Assembly (NCBI GenBank): GCA_016714605.1
Contig: JADKDL010000001.1
Location: forward strand, 186,001-250,000
Length of the DNA: 64,000 nt
Direction: 5' to 3'
Source: Bacteroidales bacterium
GTDB lineage: Bacteria; Bacteroidota; Bacteroidia; Bacteroidales; UBA1715
The number at the start of each line of letters is the position of its first letter. Within the stretch, counting starts at the first letter, position 1. The notes under the pieces are model-generated. The model was not told where the DNA came from and did no database searches. It was given only the letters and a program-made list of their open reading frames with translations. The translations under genes were made by a program, and so were the position numbers. This document shows positions 35,813 to 46,657 of the stretch, one piece after another.

Positions 35813-37108
35813 ATGAGCATAAAAGATTTAGCCAAAGCAGCAAAACAAGCATCTATAATGCTTGCAGCTACTGCTACAGAACAGAAAAACAAAGCCTTAC
35901 AAACAATAGCTCAAGAGTTAAGAAACAGAAAAGAAGAAATTATTGCTGCAAACAATCTTGATTTAGAAAGAAGTAAAAAGGAAAATCTTGCTGCTCCACT
36001 CTTAAAAAGATTGAAATTTGATGAGGAAAAAATCGACGGCGTAATAGACGGAATAAACAGTCTTATAAAATTACCCGATCCGGTTGGTGAAACACTTGCT
36101 TCTACAGAATTGAGCGAAGGTTTGGAATTATATAAGATTAGTTGTCCAATCGGAGTTATTGGAGTTATCTTCGAATCTAGACCCGATGCGCTTGTGCAAA
36201 TTTCTACTCTTTGTTTGAAAAGTGGCAATAGTACATTACTAAAAGGCGGAAGCGAAGCCCTTGAGACAAATAGAATTTTAGCAAAAATTATTGTAGATGC
36301 TACTGCAAAATGCAATATACCGAATGGTTGGATTCAACTTTTGGAAACAAGAGCCGATGTAAATGAGATGCTTAAAGAAGATCAATACATTGACCTCATA
36401 ATTCCTAGAGGCTCTAATGATTTTGTGAAGTATATAATGGAAAACTCAAATATTCCGGTCTTGGGTCATGCTGATGGTATCTGCCATGTGTATATTGACA
36501 AAGATGCTGTAATTGAAAAAGCCATTAAAGTAGCTTTAGACTCTAAATGTCAGTATGTTGCTGTTTGTAATGCTACCGAAACTATTTTGGTGCACGAAGC
36601 TATAGCTAATGCTATTCTGCCACAACTTAAATGGGCGTTAGAAACCTGTGGAGTTGAAATATATGGTTGTGCGCAAACACAAAGTATTATTTCTGTACTT
36701 CCTGCTACCGATGAATCGTGGAAAACAGAATATCTAGACTATAAAGTGTCGGTAAAAATAGTGAAAGATTGTGTCGAAGCTGTTGATCATATAAACACGT
36801 ATGGTTCAGGTCATACAGAATCTATTCAGACCGAAAATAAAGACACCGCAGTGTATTTCTTAAATCATGTAGATTCAGGTAATGTATTTTGGAATTGCAG
36901 CACCCGTTTTAGCGATGGTTTCAGATATGGATTTGGTGCAGAAGTAGGAATTAGTACAAATAAGATACATGCTCGCGGTCCGGTTGGTCTCGATGGTTTA
37001 CTTATTTACAAGTACATAGCAAAAGGCGATGGTCATACGGTTACCGATTTTTCAGAAGGCAAAAGAAAATATTCGCATATTAAACTTAACAAGCCCTTAC
37101 GTTTTTAA
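35813..37108 (+). CDS. proA: Glutamate-5-semialdehyde dehydrogenase
   Basis: 431 residues (E. coli ProA 417). It reduces gamma-glutamyl phosphate to the semialdehyde with NADPH, the second step of proline synthesis. Seen: CPIGVIGVIFESRPDALVQI, LKGGSEALETN, DLIIPRGSNDFVKYI, GHADGICHVYID, the catalytic Cys in YVAVCNATETILVH (~251), and STRFSDGFRYGFGAEVGIST near the end. Single gene with its own promoter; proB is not in the window. The upstream Rpn gene ends 151 nt before. Confidence 0.96.
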   Translation: MSIKDLAKAAKQASIMLAATATEQKNKALQTIAQELRNRKEEIIAANNLDLERSKKENLAAPLLKRLKFDEEKIDGVIDGINSLIKLPDPVGETLASTELSEGLELYKISCPIGVIGVIFESRPDALVQISTLCLKSGNSTLLKGGSEALETNRILAKIIVDATAKCNIPNGWIQLLETRADVNEMLKEDQYIDLIIPRGSNDFVKYIMENSNIPVLGHADGICHVYIDKDAVIEKAIKVALDSKCQYVAVCNATETILVHEAIANAILPQLKWALETCGVEIYGCAQTQSIISVLPATDESWKTEYLDYKVSVKIVKDCVEAVDHINTYGSGHTESIQTENKDTAVYFLNHVDSGNVFWNCSTRFSDGFRYGFGAEVGISTNKIHARGPVGLDGLLIYKYIAKGDGHTVTDFSEGKRKYSHIKLNKPLRF

Positions 37109-37554
37109 TAATTTATTAACTGAGTGTTAATATTTTGAAAACAGTATTTTTTTAAAATTGTACTTGTTTTCGATAAAAAACCTTACATAGAAATCATGAA
37201 GTTTGTATTTTAGTACCATAACTTATGGTACTTCTGGCGTTTCTAAACGCTAATAAATGTGTGAATATATCAATCAATTTTTCGGCATCACTGAATAATT
37301 TTCATTTAGTTTTTTCAACTATATGAACAATGAAAACAGCAATATGCAAATCTGTTTATTGAGGATTTTTAATAGAAATCACTCATAGCGCATTTTTGTT
37401 TTTGTTGCCTGTTTTTTATTGATAATCATTTGAATAGCCAATAGTTTGATATTCACCATAATCATCAGCATAATATGTATCAAAGTGGAGCGATTAATTT
37501 TCACTCTATCAAATTACTACATGTTATAGTATAAAATTATTAATCTATTATCAA
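37109..37554. other. Gene-free stretch between proA and MATE genes
   Basis: A perfect inverted repeat AGTACCATAA/TTATGGTACT (37212-37232, 1-nt centre) and a following GCGTTT-CT-AAACGC hairpin (about 37239-37252) are the only structures seen. No frame, no copy of the repeat families. Confidence 0.45.
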
Positions 37555-38940
37555 ATGAATTTTTTAAAAAAGTATTTTTCAGGATATAATAAAATGGGAG
37601 GAATCAAGGAATTATTAATTCTAGCACTCCCAATGGTAATTTCTTCGGCAGCCGATGGTATTATGACCTTTACCGACCGATTGTTTCTTTCTAAGTTAGG
37701 AGCAGAACATATGAATGCCGCTTTTGCAGGTGGTATTGCCTTGCTTGTTATAATGTTTTTCTTTATCGGTCTTATCAGCTATTCCACAGCATTGGTGGCG
37801 CAGTATTTTGGAGCAAATGAGAAACACAATTCTGTAAAAGCTGCGGTGCAAGCTATCATTATTACACTCTTAGCTTGGCCTATTATTGTAATGGCTAAAC
37901 CTGTGGCAGAGTGGTATTTTGAGTTCACAAAAACTCCTATTGAGCAATTGGAATTTCAAAAGCAGTATTACACCATTTTGGCATGGGGTAGTATATTTAG
38001 TATGCTGAGAACCACACTAGGTTGTTTTTTTATTGGTGTAGGGAAAACTCGTGTTGTAATGACCGCGACGATAGTTGCAATGGTTGTGAATATAATAGCC
38101 GATTACGTACTTATATTTGGCAAGTTTGGCTTTCCACAAATGGGTATAGAAGGAGCTGCATTAGCTACAATTCTCGGATCAATAAGTGCTGTAATTATAC
38201 TGGTGTTTTCATTAATTACAAAAAAAATTCGCGAAGAGTTTCCAATTTTCAAATCCTTGCGATTTGATTTAGTAATCATGAAAAAGCTACTTTTCTATGG
38301 CTATCCTGCCGGAGTAGAAATGTTTCTTAATTTTTTAGCATTTTCGCTCATGATTTCTTTGTTTCACTCACAAGGTCTTGCTGCTGCTACAGCCTCTACT
38401 ATTGTATTCAATTGGGATTTAGTAACATTTATACCATTAATAGGAATGGAAATAGCTGTAACCAGTTTGGTAGGTAGATATATGGGAGCCGGCAAACCAC
38501 ATGTAGCACATAGGGCAGCTTTTTCAGCCATTAAAACCGGAGTTCTATTTTCTGCACTAGTACTTATTCTCTTTGTAACGATTCCAGAAGTTTTGGTAAA
38601 TGTTTTCAAACCCGATGTTGAATCAGAAATCTTTGCAAATGCATTTCCCACAGCAGTATCTATGTTGCGGATTGCCGCGTTATATGTGCTGGCAGAAGCT
38701 ATTATGGTTGCCATTGTTGGTGCTTTAAGAGGAGCAGGAGACACTCATTTTACAATGATTGCATCGGTTACAGCGCACTGGATTTTTGTGCCAGTATTAT
38801 ATTTATCATTCAATGTATTTCATTTTTCTGTTATAATCAGTTGGGTATTCTTAGTTATTTTCTTTTTAGTATTTTGCGGTGTTTTAGTAATAAGATTTCG
38901 CAGTGGTAAGTGGAAGAAATTAAGAATTATTAAAAGTTAA
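37555..38940 (+). CDS. MATE-family multidrug/Na+ antiporter
   Basis: 461 residues with about twelve membrane spans in two halves. N-half begins KELLILALPMVISSAADGIM and has TDRLFLSKLGAEHMNAAFAG; C-half begins MKKLLFYGYPAGVEMFLNF and has LIGMEIAVTSLVGRYMGAGK and GALRGAGDTHFT. These are the paired MATE motifs. Exports cationic compounds using Na+ or H+ gradients; the substrate cannot be told. Monocistronic with a clear terminator. Confidence 0.92.
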   Translation: MNFLKKYFSGYNKMGGIKELLILALPMVISSAADGIMTFTDRLFLSKLGAEHMNAAFAGGIALLVIMFFFIGLISYSTALVAQYFGANEKHNSVKAAVQAIIITLLAWPIIVMAKPVAEWYFEFTKTPIEQLEFQKQYYTILAWGSIFSMLRTTLGCFFIGVGKTRVVMTATIVAMVVNIIADYVLIFGKFGFPQMGIEGAALATILGSISAVIILVFSLITKKIREEFPIFKSLRFDLVIMKKLLFYGYPAGVEMFLNFLAFSLMISLFHSQGLAAATASTIVFNWDLVTFIPLIGMEIAVTSLVGRYMGAGKPHVAHRAAFSAIKTGVLFSALVLILFVTIPEVLVNVFKPDVESEIFANAFPTAVSMLRIAALYVLAEAIMVAIVGALRGAGDTHFTMIASVTAHWIFVPVLYLSFNVFHFSVIISWVFLVIFFLVFCGVLVIRFRSGKWKKLRIIKS

Positions 38941-38959
38941 TTTTATTTACTCTTCATAG

Positions 38960-38999
38960 AATGTTTGGCTTCCTAATACAAAAAAAGCCAAACATTTTT
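38960..38999 (+). terminator. Rho-independent terminator after the MATE gene
   Basis: AATGTTTGGCTT (38960-38971) pairs with AAGCCAAACATT (38985-38996), followed by T-run to 38999. Confidence 0.85.
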
Positions 39000-39183
39000 C
39001 CGCTAAATATCCTAATAATAAATACCATATAGATATTTTATTTTCACAAATCCACGAAAAGTACCAAATATTTATTTATTATTCATATCAATTATCCAAC
39101 AAAATTGACTTGCTTTGTAATGTGTAATTTTCGTAAGATGTACACACAAAATAGTAATCATTAATTTAAATTAAATAATAAAA

Positions 39184-40659
39184 ATGGCAAATTATTTCAA
39201 TTCTCTTCCTTTTCGTTTGCAAAAGCAAGAATTAGGAAAATGTGATTTTATGGACAGTTCAGAATTTGAAGACGGTGTAGAATATCTGAAAGGTAAAAAA
39301 ATTGTAGTTGTAGGATGCGGAGCACAAGGTTTGGCGCAAGGATTAAACCTTAGAGACAGTGGTTTAAATGTATCTTATGCTTTAAGAAAAGTTGAAATTG
39401 ACGAGCAACAAATTTCTTATAAAAATGCAATTGAAAACAAATTTACCGTTGGAACAATTGAAGAAATGATTCCAAAAGGAGATCTTATTTTGAACTTAAC
39501 TCCCGATAAATATCATACTCCTGTTGTAAATCATATTATGCCTTTGATAAAAAAAGGTGCTTGTTTGTCGTATTCTCACGGTTTCAACATTGTAGAAGAA
39601 GGTATGCAAATAAGACCAGATATTACGGTTATAATGGTTGCGCCTAAATCTCCGGCATCAGAAGTTAGAGCTGAGTTTTTGAGAGGTTTTGGTGTACCTA
39701 CACTTATTGCAGTTCACAGAGAAAATGACCCTAATGGCGATGGACTAGAAATAGCAAAAGCTTATTGCGTTGGTACTGGTGGTCATAAAGCTGGTGTACT
39801 TTTCTCATCGTTTGTTGCAGAAGTAAAATCTGACCTTATGGGTGAGCAAACAATTCTTTGTGGTTTATTGCAAACCGGTTCAATACTTTGCTTCGACAAA
39901 ATGGTTGAAAAAGGTATAGATAAAGGATGGGCTGCTAAATTTGTACAATACGGTTGGGAAGTTATTACTGAAGCTCTTAAAATTGGTGGTATTACACACA
40001 TGATGGACAGACTTACAAACCCGGCTAAAGTAAAAGCTTATTATCTAGCTGAAGAGCTTAAGTCTATTATGCGTCCGTTATTTGAAAAACACCAAGATGA
40101 TATTCTTTCTGGTTATTTCTCAAAAACTATGATGGAAGATTGGGCAAATGGCGACAAAAATCTTCTTACTTGGAGAGCTGCTACAGGCGAAACTGCTTTT
40201 GAAAAAACTCCGGCTGCAAATGTTGAAATTACTGAACAAGAGTATTTTGATAAAGGTTTGTTGATGGTAGCTTTCGTAAAATCAGGTGTTGAACTTGCAT
40301 TTGAATTAATGACTGAGTCTGGTATGAAACCTGAATCTGCTTATTATGAGTCATTACACGAAACTCCACTTATTGCTAATACTATTGCTAGAAAAAAACT
40401 ATTTGAAATGAATAGAGTTATTTCTGACACTGCTGAGTATGGTTGCTATTTGTTCGACCACGCTTGTAAACCGCTTTTAGCTGACTTTATGAAAAAAGTT
40501 GATTTATCTTTGATTGGCAAAAATTTCAATGAAGGTAAAGACAATAAGGTTGATAACATGGAATTGGTTAAAATTAATGAAGATATCCGTTATCATGATA
40601 TCGAAATTTGCGGAGAAGAACTTCGTGAAGCTATGACTGCAATGAAAGCTATAATTTAG
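39184..40659 (+). CDS. ilvC: Ketol-acid reductoisomerase, long (class II) form
   Basis: 491 residues, identical in length to E. coli IlvC, i.e. the class II form with a duplicated knotted domain. Rossmann motif [24 protein letters not shown]-side [19 protein letters not shown] [38 protein letters not shown], Mg-binding [17 protein letters not shown] segment [14 protein letters not shown] and two later E-rich knots. Converts acetolactate to dihydroxyisovalerate (valine/leucine) and the isoleucine equivalent. Alone here; no other ilv/leu genes in the window. Confidence 0.97.
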   Translation: MANYFNSLPFRLQKQELGKCDFMDSSEFEDGVEYLKGKKIVVVGCGAQGLAQGLNLRDSGLNVSYALRKVEIDEQQISYKNAIENKFTVGTIEEMIPKGDLILNLTPDKYHTPVVNHIMPLIKKGACLSYSHGFNIVEEGMQIRPDITVIMVAPKSPASEVRAEFLRGFGVPTLIAVHRENDPNGDGLEIAKAYCVGTGGHKAGVLFSSFVAEVKSDLMGEQTILCGLLQTGSILCFDKMVEKGIDKGWAAKFVQYGWEVITEALKIGGITHMMDRLTNPAKVKAYYLAEELKSIMRPLFEKHQDDILSGYFSKTMMEDWANGDKNLLTWRAATGETAFEKTPAANVEITEQEYFDKGLLMVAFVKSGVELAFELMTESGMKPESAYYESLHETPLIANTIARKKLFEMNRVISDTAEYGCYLFDHACKPLLADFMKKVDLSLIGKNFNEGKDNKVDNMELVKINEDIRYHDIEICGEELREAMTAMKAII

Positions 40660-40681
40660 AATTTAAAGCAAGTTTTTTTAC

Positions 40682-40713
40682 AAAGCCGAAGCATTTATGT
40701 TTCGGCTTTTTTT
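40682..40713 (+). terminator. Rho-independent terminator after ilvC
   Basis: AAAGCCGAA (40682-40690) / TTCGGCTTT (40701-40709), 10-nt loop, T-run. Confidence 0.9.
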
Positions 40714-41226
40714 ATTTATTCTTATTTATTGTTTAAAAATTATGAATATATTCTAACAATGTATCATTTAAGTGTGTTTTTTCAGCATTTTACGATTATT
40801 TTTATTTTTTAACTCTATTTTTAATTAAGTAACTCCATTTTAGACTGTTGCACTGTTGTCTATCTAGTGTTATTTTGATATACTACTAAATTAATATGAG
40901 TTAAAATACTCATAAGTTATTAACAGGTAATACTCAGTTACTTGATTTTGAAAATTTTGTATAGTTCTAAATATCAATACTATATGATTTTCAATTTTTT
41001 TTACTGATAGACGATTAACAATAAGTAATTTTGTCTCATTCCCCTATTTTATTATTCTAACTATATTCAGTAGTAAGTTATTTCGTTTTTGTTAATAAAA
41101 CAAACACTGTTAATAACTTTAAAGTTTTCAGCATTTTTTTTCGATAAAAATGGGTGTAAGTTTGATTTGAAAATTTTCAAAAACTCAAAATCACTATTTA
41201 ACAATTTAAAATTTAAAAAAGTTACA
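40714..41226. other. Long leader/intergenic region before the astacin gene
   Basis: AT-rich. TAATTTTG at 41026-41033 fits the -7 consensus (no good -33 box) and would give a leader of about 190 nt. The 5' in-frame extension from 41089 (46 codons) is Lys/Phe/Asn-rich with no signal-like character and is treated as non-coding. Confidence 0.4.
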
Positions 41227-43278
41227 ATGAAAACAAAAAAACTATTTACAGCTGCATATTTAGCAGTCTTTTTAGGAGTTATCACAAATGCACAAGAGGC
41301 ATATATGCCTGATGCAGAAAGAACTACTCAAGAAATGAATATTGTATTACCTTTTACAGAAGAGTTGCAAACGGTTACCGTTGAAATTATTGATGATATG
41401 GTAATATTCGAAGGTGATATTATTTTAGGTACTGTTGAAGAGATGGAAGATCCATCATTTAAAAGTGCAGTTATAACAGGCAAAGATCGTCATTGGAGAG
41501 GTGGTATAATTCCTTTCGTTATTGCAAGTGGACATCCTAAAAAAGCCGACATTGAGAGTGCTATAAAATACATCAATGATAATACTGATGCCAACCTTAT
41601 TGCAAGAACAAATCAGGCTGACTATATTGAGATTATCAATGGCGATGGCTGTTGGTCTTACATAGGTCGCCAGGGTGGAAAACAACAAATTTCTATTGGT
41701 GCTTGCAGTTGGGGATCTACTGTGCATGAAATATCGCATGCAATAGGTCTTTATCATGAACAATCTAGAGCCGATAGAGATAATTTTGTAACTATAAACA
41801 CAGCTAATATTGAAGCTGGTAAAGAACATAATTTTGAAAAATATACTACCGGTTTAGATTTAGGAGCTTATGACTTTGGTTCTATAATGCACTATGGAGC
41901 AACTGCTTTTTCCAAAAATGGTAAACCTACTATTGTAAGCAAAGTTGCCGGACAAACATTTGGACAACGTACTCAATTTAGTACACTTGATATCAATGGT
42001 GTAAATGCTGCTTTGAACCCCGATGTATGGCATGATAGCTTTTGCTATGGTAGTGAAGTTCCACTTGTTGGCGATTTCAATGGCGATGGAAAAGATGATG
42101 TCATTACCTTTACAAAAGGAACTGCTGCTGATGTGTTTGTTGCACTTTCTAACGGAAAGAAATTCAATGGTACTGGGGTTAAATGGCATGATTCATTCTG
42201 CTATGGTACTGAAATACCTCTTGTAGGTGATTTCAATGGCGATGGAAAAGATGATATTGCTACTTTTACTAGAGGTACTAATGCTGATGTGTTTGTAGCT
42301 CTTTCTAACGGAAGTAAATTTGTTGGAACTTCTGTAAAATGGCATGATTCATTCTGCTATGGTACAGAAACCCCTCTTGTTGGCGATTTCAATGGCGATG
42401 GCAAAGATGATATTGTAACTTTTACCAAAGGTACTACTGCCGATGCTTTTGTTGCTCTTTCTACAGGGTCAAAATTTAATGGAACTTCTGTAAAATGGCA
42501 TGATAGCTTTTGCTATGGCAGCGAAATTCCACTCGTTGGCGATTTCAATGGCGATGGAAAAGATGATTTAGTTACTTTTACAAGAAGTACTACAGCCGAT
42601 GCTTTTGTTGCTCTTTCTACAGGTTCGAAATTCAATGGAACTGCTGTAAAATGGCATGATTCTTTCTGTTATGGTTCTGAAATACCAGTAGTTGCCGACT
42701 TAAACAAAGATGGCAAAGATGATATCGTTACGTTCACTAGAGGTACTTCTGCCGATGTTTATATTGCAAAATCTAATGGTTCTAGTTTTGTAGGTACATC
42801 GCTTAGATGGTACGATTGGTTTGCAAGTGGTTCTCAAATACCTATTTCGGGCGATTTCAATGGTGATAATATTGACGACTTAATTGCTTTCAATAGAGGT
42901 AATTTGGCCGATGTATTTGTAGCGCTTTCGGGCAACGGCGTTCCCGGACAAAACAACCAAAGCAACGATTCTCCTAAAGCTGATGTAAGTAATGATGGTT
43001 CTTTTGATGGTGAAATAGTAATCAGTACTTCTTTATCAGTATTTCCTAATCCGGCTTCATCAAGCGTAACTGTTACTTTTGTTGCTGAAACATCTTCAAT
43101 TTCTGAAATTAAATTGACAAACGTAATAGGAACAACCGTTCTAGATAAAGTGATTGAGGTTTTGGAAGGTGAAGTAACTGAATTAACACTTGATTTGGGT
43201 AATCTAGAAACTGGAATTTATGTAGTTGAATTAATTCATAATGGAAAAGTTCAACAAGAGAAATTGACAATTAAATAG
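41227..43278 (+). CDS. Secreted astacin-family metalloprotease with FG-GAP repeats and T9SS domain
   Basis: 683 residues from the ATG at 41227, chosen because it starts a clean signal peptide ([20 protein letters not shown]). Astacin (M12A) domain at ~90-260: zinc site and neighbours in [20 protein letters not shown] (His ~167), and the Met-turn [10 protein letters not shown]. Six ~52-residue repeats follow (~268-575), each [20 protein letters not shown] with [20 protein letters not shown], i.e. FG-GAP/VCBS Ca-binding propeller-like units. The end ([14 protein letters not shown] ... [20 protein letters not shown]) is a T9SS type A sorting domain. Predicted cell-surface or released protease. 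Confidence 0.94.
   Translation: MKTKKLFTAAYLAVFLGVITNAQEAYMPDAERTTQEMNIVLPFTEELQTVTVEIIDDMVIFEGDIILGTVEEMEDPSFKSAVITGKDRHWRGGIIPFVIASGHPKKADIESAIKYINDNTDANLIARTNQADYIEIINGDGCWSYIGRQGGKQQISIGACSWGSTVHEISHAIGLYHEQSRADRDNFVTINTANIEAGKEHNFEKYTTGLDLGAYDFGSIMHYGATAFSKNGKPTIVSKVAGQTFGQRTQFSTLDINGVNAALNPDVWHDSFCYGSEVPLVGDFNGDGKDDVITFTKGTAADVFVALSNGKKFNGTGVKWHDSFCYGTEIPLVGDFNGDGKDDIATFTRGTNADVFVALSNGSKFVGTSVKWHDSFCYGTETPLVGDFNGDGKDDIVTFTKGTTADAFVALSTGSKFNGTSVKWHDSFCYGSEIPLVGDFNGDGKDDLVTFTRSTTADAFVALSTGSKFNGTAVKWHDSFCYGSEIPVVADLNKDGKDDIVTFTRGTSADVYIAKSNGSSFVGTSLRWYDWFASGSQIPISGDFNGDNIDDLIAFNRGNLADVFVALSGNGVPGQNNQSNDSPKADVSNDGSFDGEIVISTSLSVFPNPASSSVTVTFVAETSSISEIKLTNVIGTTVLDKVIEVLEGEVTELTLDLGNLETGIYVVELIHNGKVQQEKLTIK
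42028..42870 (+). repeat. Coding tandem repeat, 156-bp period
   Basis: Units start at about 42028, 42184, 42340, 42496, 42652 and 42808 (TGGCATGAT...; the last is diverged as TGGTACGAT). The middle four are nearly identical at DNA level, pointing to recent unequal exchange within the astacin gene. Confidence 0.85.
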
Positions 43279-43309
43279 TAAGTTTTTTAAATTTCTATAT
43301 CTCATTAAG

Positions 43310-43346
43310 AAAGGAGCTGTCTTGTTTGAGTCAGCTCCTTTTTCAA
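43310..43346. terminator. Terminator between astacin and GH8 genes
   Basis: AAAGGAGCTG (43310-43319) / CAGCTCCTTT (43332-43341), 12-nt loop, then TTTC. A-run on the other side lets it act on the converging GH8 gene too. Confidence 0.8.
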
Positions 43347-43363
43347 TTTATTTGTTTTAAAAA

Positions 43364-44578
43364 TTAAATTTCCCACCAATTGCCCGAAATCACCAGCATA
43401 CAAAGTAGATTTATAGAATCATTATAATATTTGTATTTATTATTTTTTATAAAATCCCAGCCTTTATTCAAAAACTCTTGATTTTCTTTATTTGTCATAA
43501 CTGCTACCAACATTGGCGAAGTAAATGCAACAGAAGTATAGGTTTGCAATGGTGTACCATCAAGAGTATAAACAGCCGTAAATTTTGAAGGATCGTTCTC
43601 CGAACGTACTTTTGCCCATTCAGCAACTTTCGATGCCGCTTTTAGCGAATTTTTGTCTTTATATTGAATATAATCCATTGCTATTCGCCACGGATATCTG
43701 CAAGCATTCCACGAGAAATCTTTATCGCTCGATTTTTCTAGAAACCCTGCTTGTACCGGTCTAGCTGGTGTTCCGGTTGCAAAATCGGGCATAAGTCCTG
43801 TTTTAGGCGAGTAGTTTTCTGTTATAGTATTTACCATTCCATATACTGTATCAATAGCACTTAGCCAAAAAGAATCGGTAGTAACATTATAAAAAGCACG
43901 CAATTGTGCAACCATCCAGTCGCTCGGTCTGGTAGCTGTAGAAAGTGAGTCCCAATCGCCTAGCACAATACGCATAGATTTATGATCCACACAACTTTTT
44001 TTGAGTCCCAGTGTTATCATATCTTTAGCTTCTTGCAGATAATTAATTTTTCCCTCAGAACCCCATTGTTTATCGGCTAACAAAAGAGCATAGGCAATAT
44101 CTAAATCTCCATCGGTGGCACAATCAAAACTGTTTGTACGCTCATCTTCGGCAACAGTCCATCCCATTAACTCATTGTTTATAATGCTTCGGTGCGAGTC
44201 GAAGAAAAGATATAAACCATCAAAATACTGTTTTGCCAAACTATCATAACCGGCCATAAGAGCAAAAGTAATCATACCAAAACCATGACCTTCGCTGGTA
44301 CCTTTGGCCGGCACTTCGTTGTTGGTTGCATGGCCTTCTATATAATAACCACCGGGCATAATGGTAGGTTTACAATATGCAGTTTTCCAATGATCATAAA
44401 AAGCTGCAACATCATTGTTCAATTGCTCTCTCGATACATGATTAGGCACAATACAATGTTTATATACTTTGGTCTGCGGAAACGGATATTTGCAATCTGT
44501 ACCAGCAGTCTGACTATGCCCTACTTGAAAAAACAGCATAAAGCCCAAGCCGAGCCAATAAAGTTTTGATAGTTTCAT
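43364..44578 (-). CDS. Secreted glycoside hydrolase family 8 protein
   Basis: 404 residues with a signal peptide (MKLSKLYWLGLGFMLFFQVGHS). The (alpha/alpha)6-barrel marks of GH8 are visible: GTSEGHGFGMITFALMAGYD with the proton-donor Glu, and ATDGDLDIAYALLLADKQWG with the conserved Asp pair; later WNACRYPWRIAMDYI. GH8 enzymes cut beta-1,4 glucans, chitosan or xylan; the subfamily cannot be fixed from the text. Length fits a single catalytic domain without binding module or T9SS domain, so it is probably periplasmic or surface-bound otherwise. Confidence 0.9.
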   Translation of the reverse strand: MKLSKLYWLGLGFMLFFQVGHSQTAGTDCKYPFPQTKVYKHCIVPNHVSREQLNNDVAAFYDHWKTAYCKPTIMPGGYYIEGHATNNEVPAKGTSEGHGFGMITFALMAGYDSLAKQYFDGLYLFFDSHRSIINNELMGWTVAEDERTNSFDCATDGDLDIAYALLLADKQWGSEGKINYLQEAKDMITLGLKKSCVDHKSMRIVLGDWDSLSTATRPSDWMVAQLRAFYNVTTDSFWLSAIDTVYGMVNTITENYSPKTGLMPDFATGTPARPVQAGFLEKSSDKDFSWNACRYPWRIAMDYIQYKDKNSLKAASKVAEWAKVRSENDPSKFTAVYTLDGTPLQTYTSVAFTSPMLVAVMTNKENQEFLNKGWDFIKNNKYKYYNDSINLLCMLVISGNWWEI

Positions 44579-44706
44579 GAGTTGCTTTTTTATATTTCTT
44601 AATTTGTCTTTAGCGGAAGTAAATATACAGTAGAAAAGAAGAAAACAGCAAAATATGTATTAGACATAAATCGGACAAATATCTATAATAAATAATTATT
44701 TTGCTG

Positions 44707-44946
44707 TGTAGAGAAAATTCATGAATTTTCTCTACACCCGATGGCGCGAGCTTGTAGCTCGTGCCGTATAAAACACTTTATTATAATGACTTCGTAAAGT
44801 CCAAGTTAAAAACTCGTGCCTAGCGTACTTTAATCTTGAACTTGCGTTATTCATTAAGCTCAGAACATCTAGGGTAAAACACTTTAATTCAATAATTTGG
44901 GTTGCAACCACGAAGTGCTCAGCGAAGCTAAACCCAAATTAGCGGA
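44707..44946. repeat. Composite repeat module P-B1-A5
   Basis: Three families abut without spacer: palindrome P (44707-44736, perfect 30 bp, GTAGAGAAAATTCATGAATT core), family B copy 1 (44735-44874, starting ACCCGATGGCGCGAGCTTGT and ending CATCTAGGGT), and an end fragment of the RAYT-1 family (44876-44946) ending AAACCCAAATTAGCGGAG. B1 contains a GCGAGCT-TGT-AGCTCGTGC hairpin. The whole sits in the GH8/porin-like gap 44579-44990. Confidence 0.85.
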
Positions 44947-44990
44947 GATTTAAACAATTTCCCCATTATTAATCCCTATTCATTAGAATA

Positions 44991-45953
44991 TTATAATCCA
45001 AATCCAATTCGTATTGCTGGACATAATAAAAGATCCACAGAAAAGTATAATTGAGGTGAAATAGTTATATATTTTCCTACTTCCCAGTTGACACCGAATT
45101 TGAATGTGTTTTTACCAAAAAAGTTACCCTCCTTAGATACCAGATAACCTAGTTCCAAACCTATCCAATTGGGATTTTTAAAAGTATTTGATAAGTTATA
45201 TCGATATCCAAGATTAAAAAAACTATTTGAATTAATATTAAAAATGGAATTATCGTTATAAACAATTAATTGATTATACGATAAATAAATCTGATTCTTT
45301 AAAATTCCCTTTTTGCTAAAAGCAAAACCTATTTCAAGTGCAAGATCAATTACTGGCTGGTTTTTTATTAAATTTACTCCTACACCACCTTTAAAAAATA
45401 TGGCATCCTTTTGTCCGTTAATTTTGTCGAATTGCTCATTGTGAGTTACACAGTTTCCCTGAAAAGAATAATTAAGTGTTTTAGACAATCTGCCTTTAAT
45501 AGTGCTAGTGGAATCAATAACTTGCTTTATTTTAATAATTAAGCTATCAGATACAACCTTTTCAAGTTCATTATATTGAATTTTTAAATAGTAATTATTA
45601 GAATTAATGTTACATTGATTATTAAATTGGTATCTGGTTTGTTTACCATTTTCCCAAATTATTTTTTCAATAGGCCCTGTTTGCTTAATAGACAATAATT
45701 TATCGGGCTCATACAAAATAGAATAGGATCCATTTTCAGGAATCTCTTTATTGTCTTTGAGTATAGAATGAAGACTTTGTAAGTCTTTTTCTATGTTTTC
45801 AACTAAGTTAGAATATTCATATATGCTCAAACTTAATTCTATTTTATTATCAATTTGGACATTAATTGAATCGAGACATAGTTTTTGGCCATAAGAGATA
45901 ATACTGCTCAATAAAAGTATGGATACTGTGATTATTTTTCTTGTTTTTTTCAT
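44991..45953 (-). CDS. Exported protein with outer-membrane beta-barrel-like C-terminus
   Basis: 320 residues with a signal peptide (MKKTRKIITVSILLLSSIISYG). The first half is charged and strand-rich; the second half has alternating strands typical of an OM barrel (GGVGVNLIKNQPVIDLALEI, IYLSYNQLIVYNDNSIF, WIGLELGYLVSKEG, ITISPQLYFSVDLLL). Third gene of an operon with an ECF sigma factor and a membrane anti-sigma-like protein, 53 nt downstream, so it may be the surface signal or target of that system. Confidence 0.75.
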   Translation of the reverse strand: MKKTRKIITVSILLLSSIISYGQKLCLDSINVQIDNKIELSLSIYEYSNLVENIEKDLQSLHSILKDNKEIPENGSYSILYEPDKLLSIKQTGPIEKIIWENGKQTRYQFNNQCNINSNNYYLKIQYNELEKVVSDSLIIKIKQVIDSTSTIKGRLSKTLNYSFQGNCVTHNEQFDKINGQKDAIFFKGGVGVNLIKNQPVIDLALEIGFAFSKKGILKNQIYLSYNQLIVYNDNSIFNINSNSFFNLGYRYNLSNTFKNPNWIGLELGYLVSKEGNFFGKNTFKFGVNWEVGKYITISPQLYFSVDLLLCPAIRIGFGL

Positions 45954-46006
45954 TTTCTTAAATGTTTAATTATTAAATAATTGATTTAAATTATGGCGCC
46001 AAAAAT

Positions 46007-46657
46007 TTAAAATCTTTTTGTAAAAGCTAATGTTCCACTATCTATTTGGTCTTTATTACCCCCAAATTTTATTTGGATTTTTTTCACTTTCTTCCTTTTT
46101 AGTGATTGATTATTACTAATAAGAATTTCTGATTTATAGTTGTTTCCAGTTTTTTGTATAACTGAATCTGTTGAGCAATTTTTTTCATTTGTTATCAAAA
46201 AATCAGGTTTTTGTTCTTGTTTGACATATACTATTTGTTGGATATAAACGGTATCAGTAAAATGTTTAGTGGTGGCAAGAGGTTTATATTCAATTACCTT
46301 TTTTTCAATAATTATTGTGTCATGTATAATGACATTAGTTGCAATTATTGATTCTTTTTTTATGGTATTTTTGACGTTTATCGTTGCCTCATTTTTTAAT
46401 TTACGGTTTAATTCAACTAGAGTATTTATAGTATTTCTATTCCGAATATTCGAAATTGTTATTATCGATAGGCTGATAAATAGCAAAATACTAGCAGCAA
46501 CCAATAAACGTAGCATAATTGGCTTTGATTGATTTTGCTTTTCACGTTGAATATGGTTCCATATTCTTTCTTTAGCAATATTAGCATCTGAACTATAATA
46601 ATTTTCAGATTCATTTATTGCTTTTTTTATAACTGAGTCAATTTTATGAGTTTCCAT
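46007..46657 (-). CDS. Membrane protein, probable anti-sigma factor
   Basis: 216 residues. Cytosolic N-terminus (1-46, with ANIAKERIWNHIQREKQNQS), one membrane span (about 47-68), then a Lys/Thr/Ile-rich periplasmic part with no enzyme motif. Gene overlaps the sigma gene by 14 nt and follows it directly, the classic sigma/anti-sigma order. No zinc (HxxxCxxC) anti-sigma motif is present, so identification rests on topology and position. Confidence 0.65.
   Translation of the reverse strand: METHKIDSVIKKAINESENYYSSDANIAKERIWNHIQREKQNQSKPIMLRLLVAASILLFISLSIITISNIRNRNTINTLVELNRKLKNEATINVKNTIKKESIIATNVIIHDTIIIEKKVIEYKPLATTKHFTDTVYIQQIVYVKQEQKPDFLITNEKNCSTDSVIQKTGNNYKSEILISNNQSLKRKKVKKIQIKFGGNKDQIDSGTLAFTKRF

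Noticed and set aside
41089..41226. 46-codon N-terminal extension of the astacin gene
   Set aside because: It would bury the signal peptide at residue 47 and has Lys/Asn/Phe-rich, non-protein-like text; ATG at 41227 is the better start.
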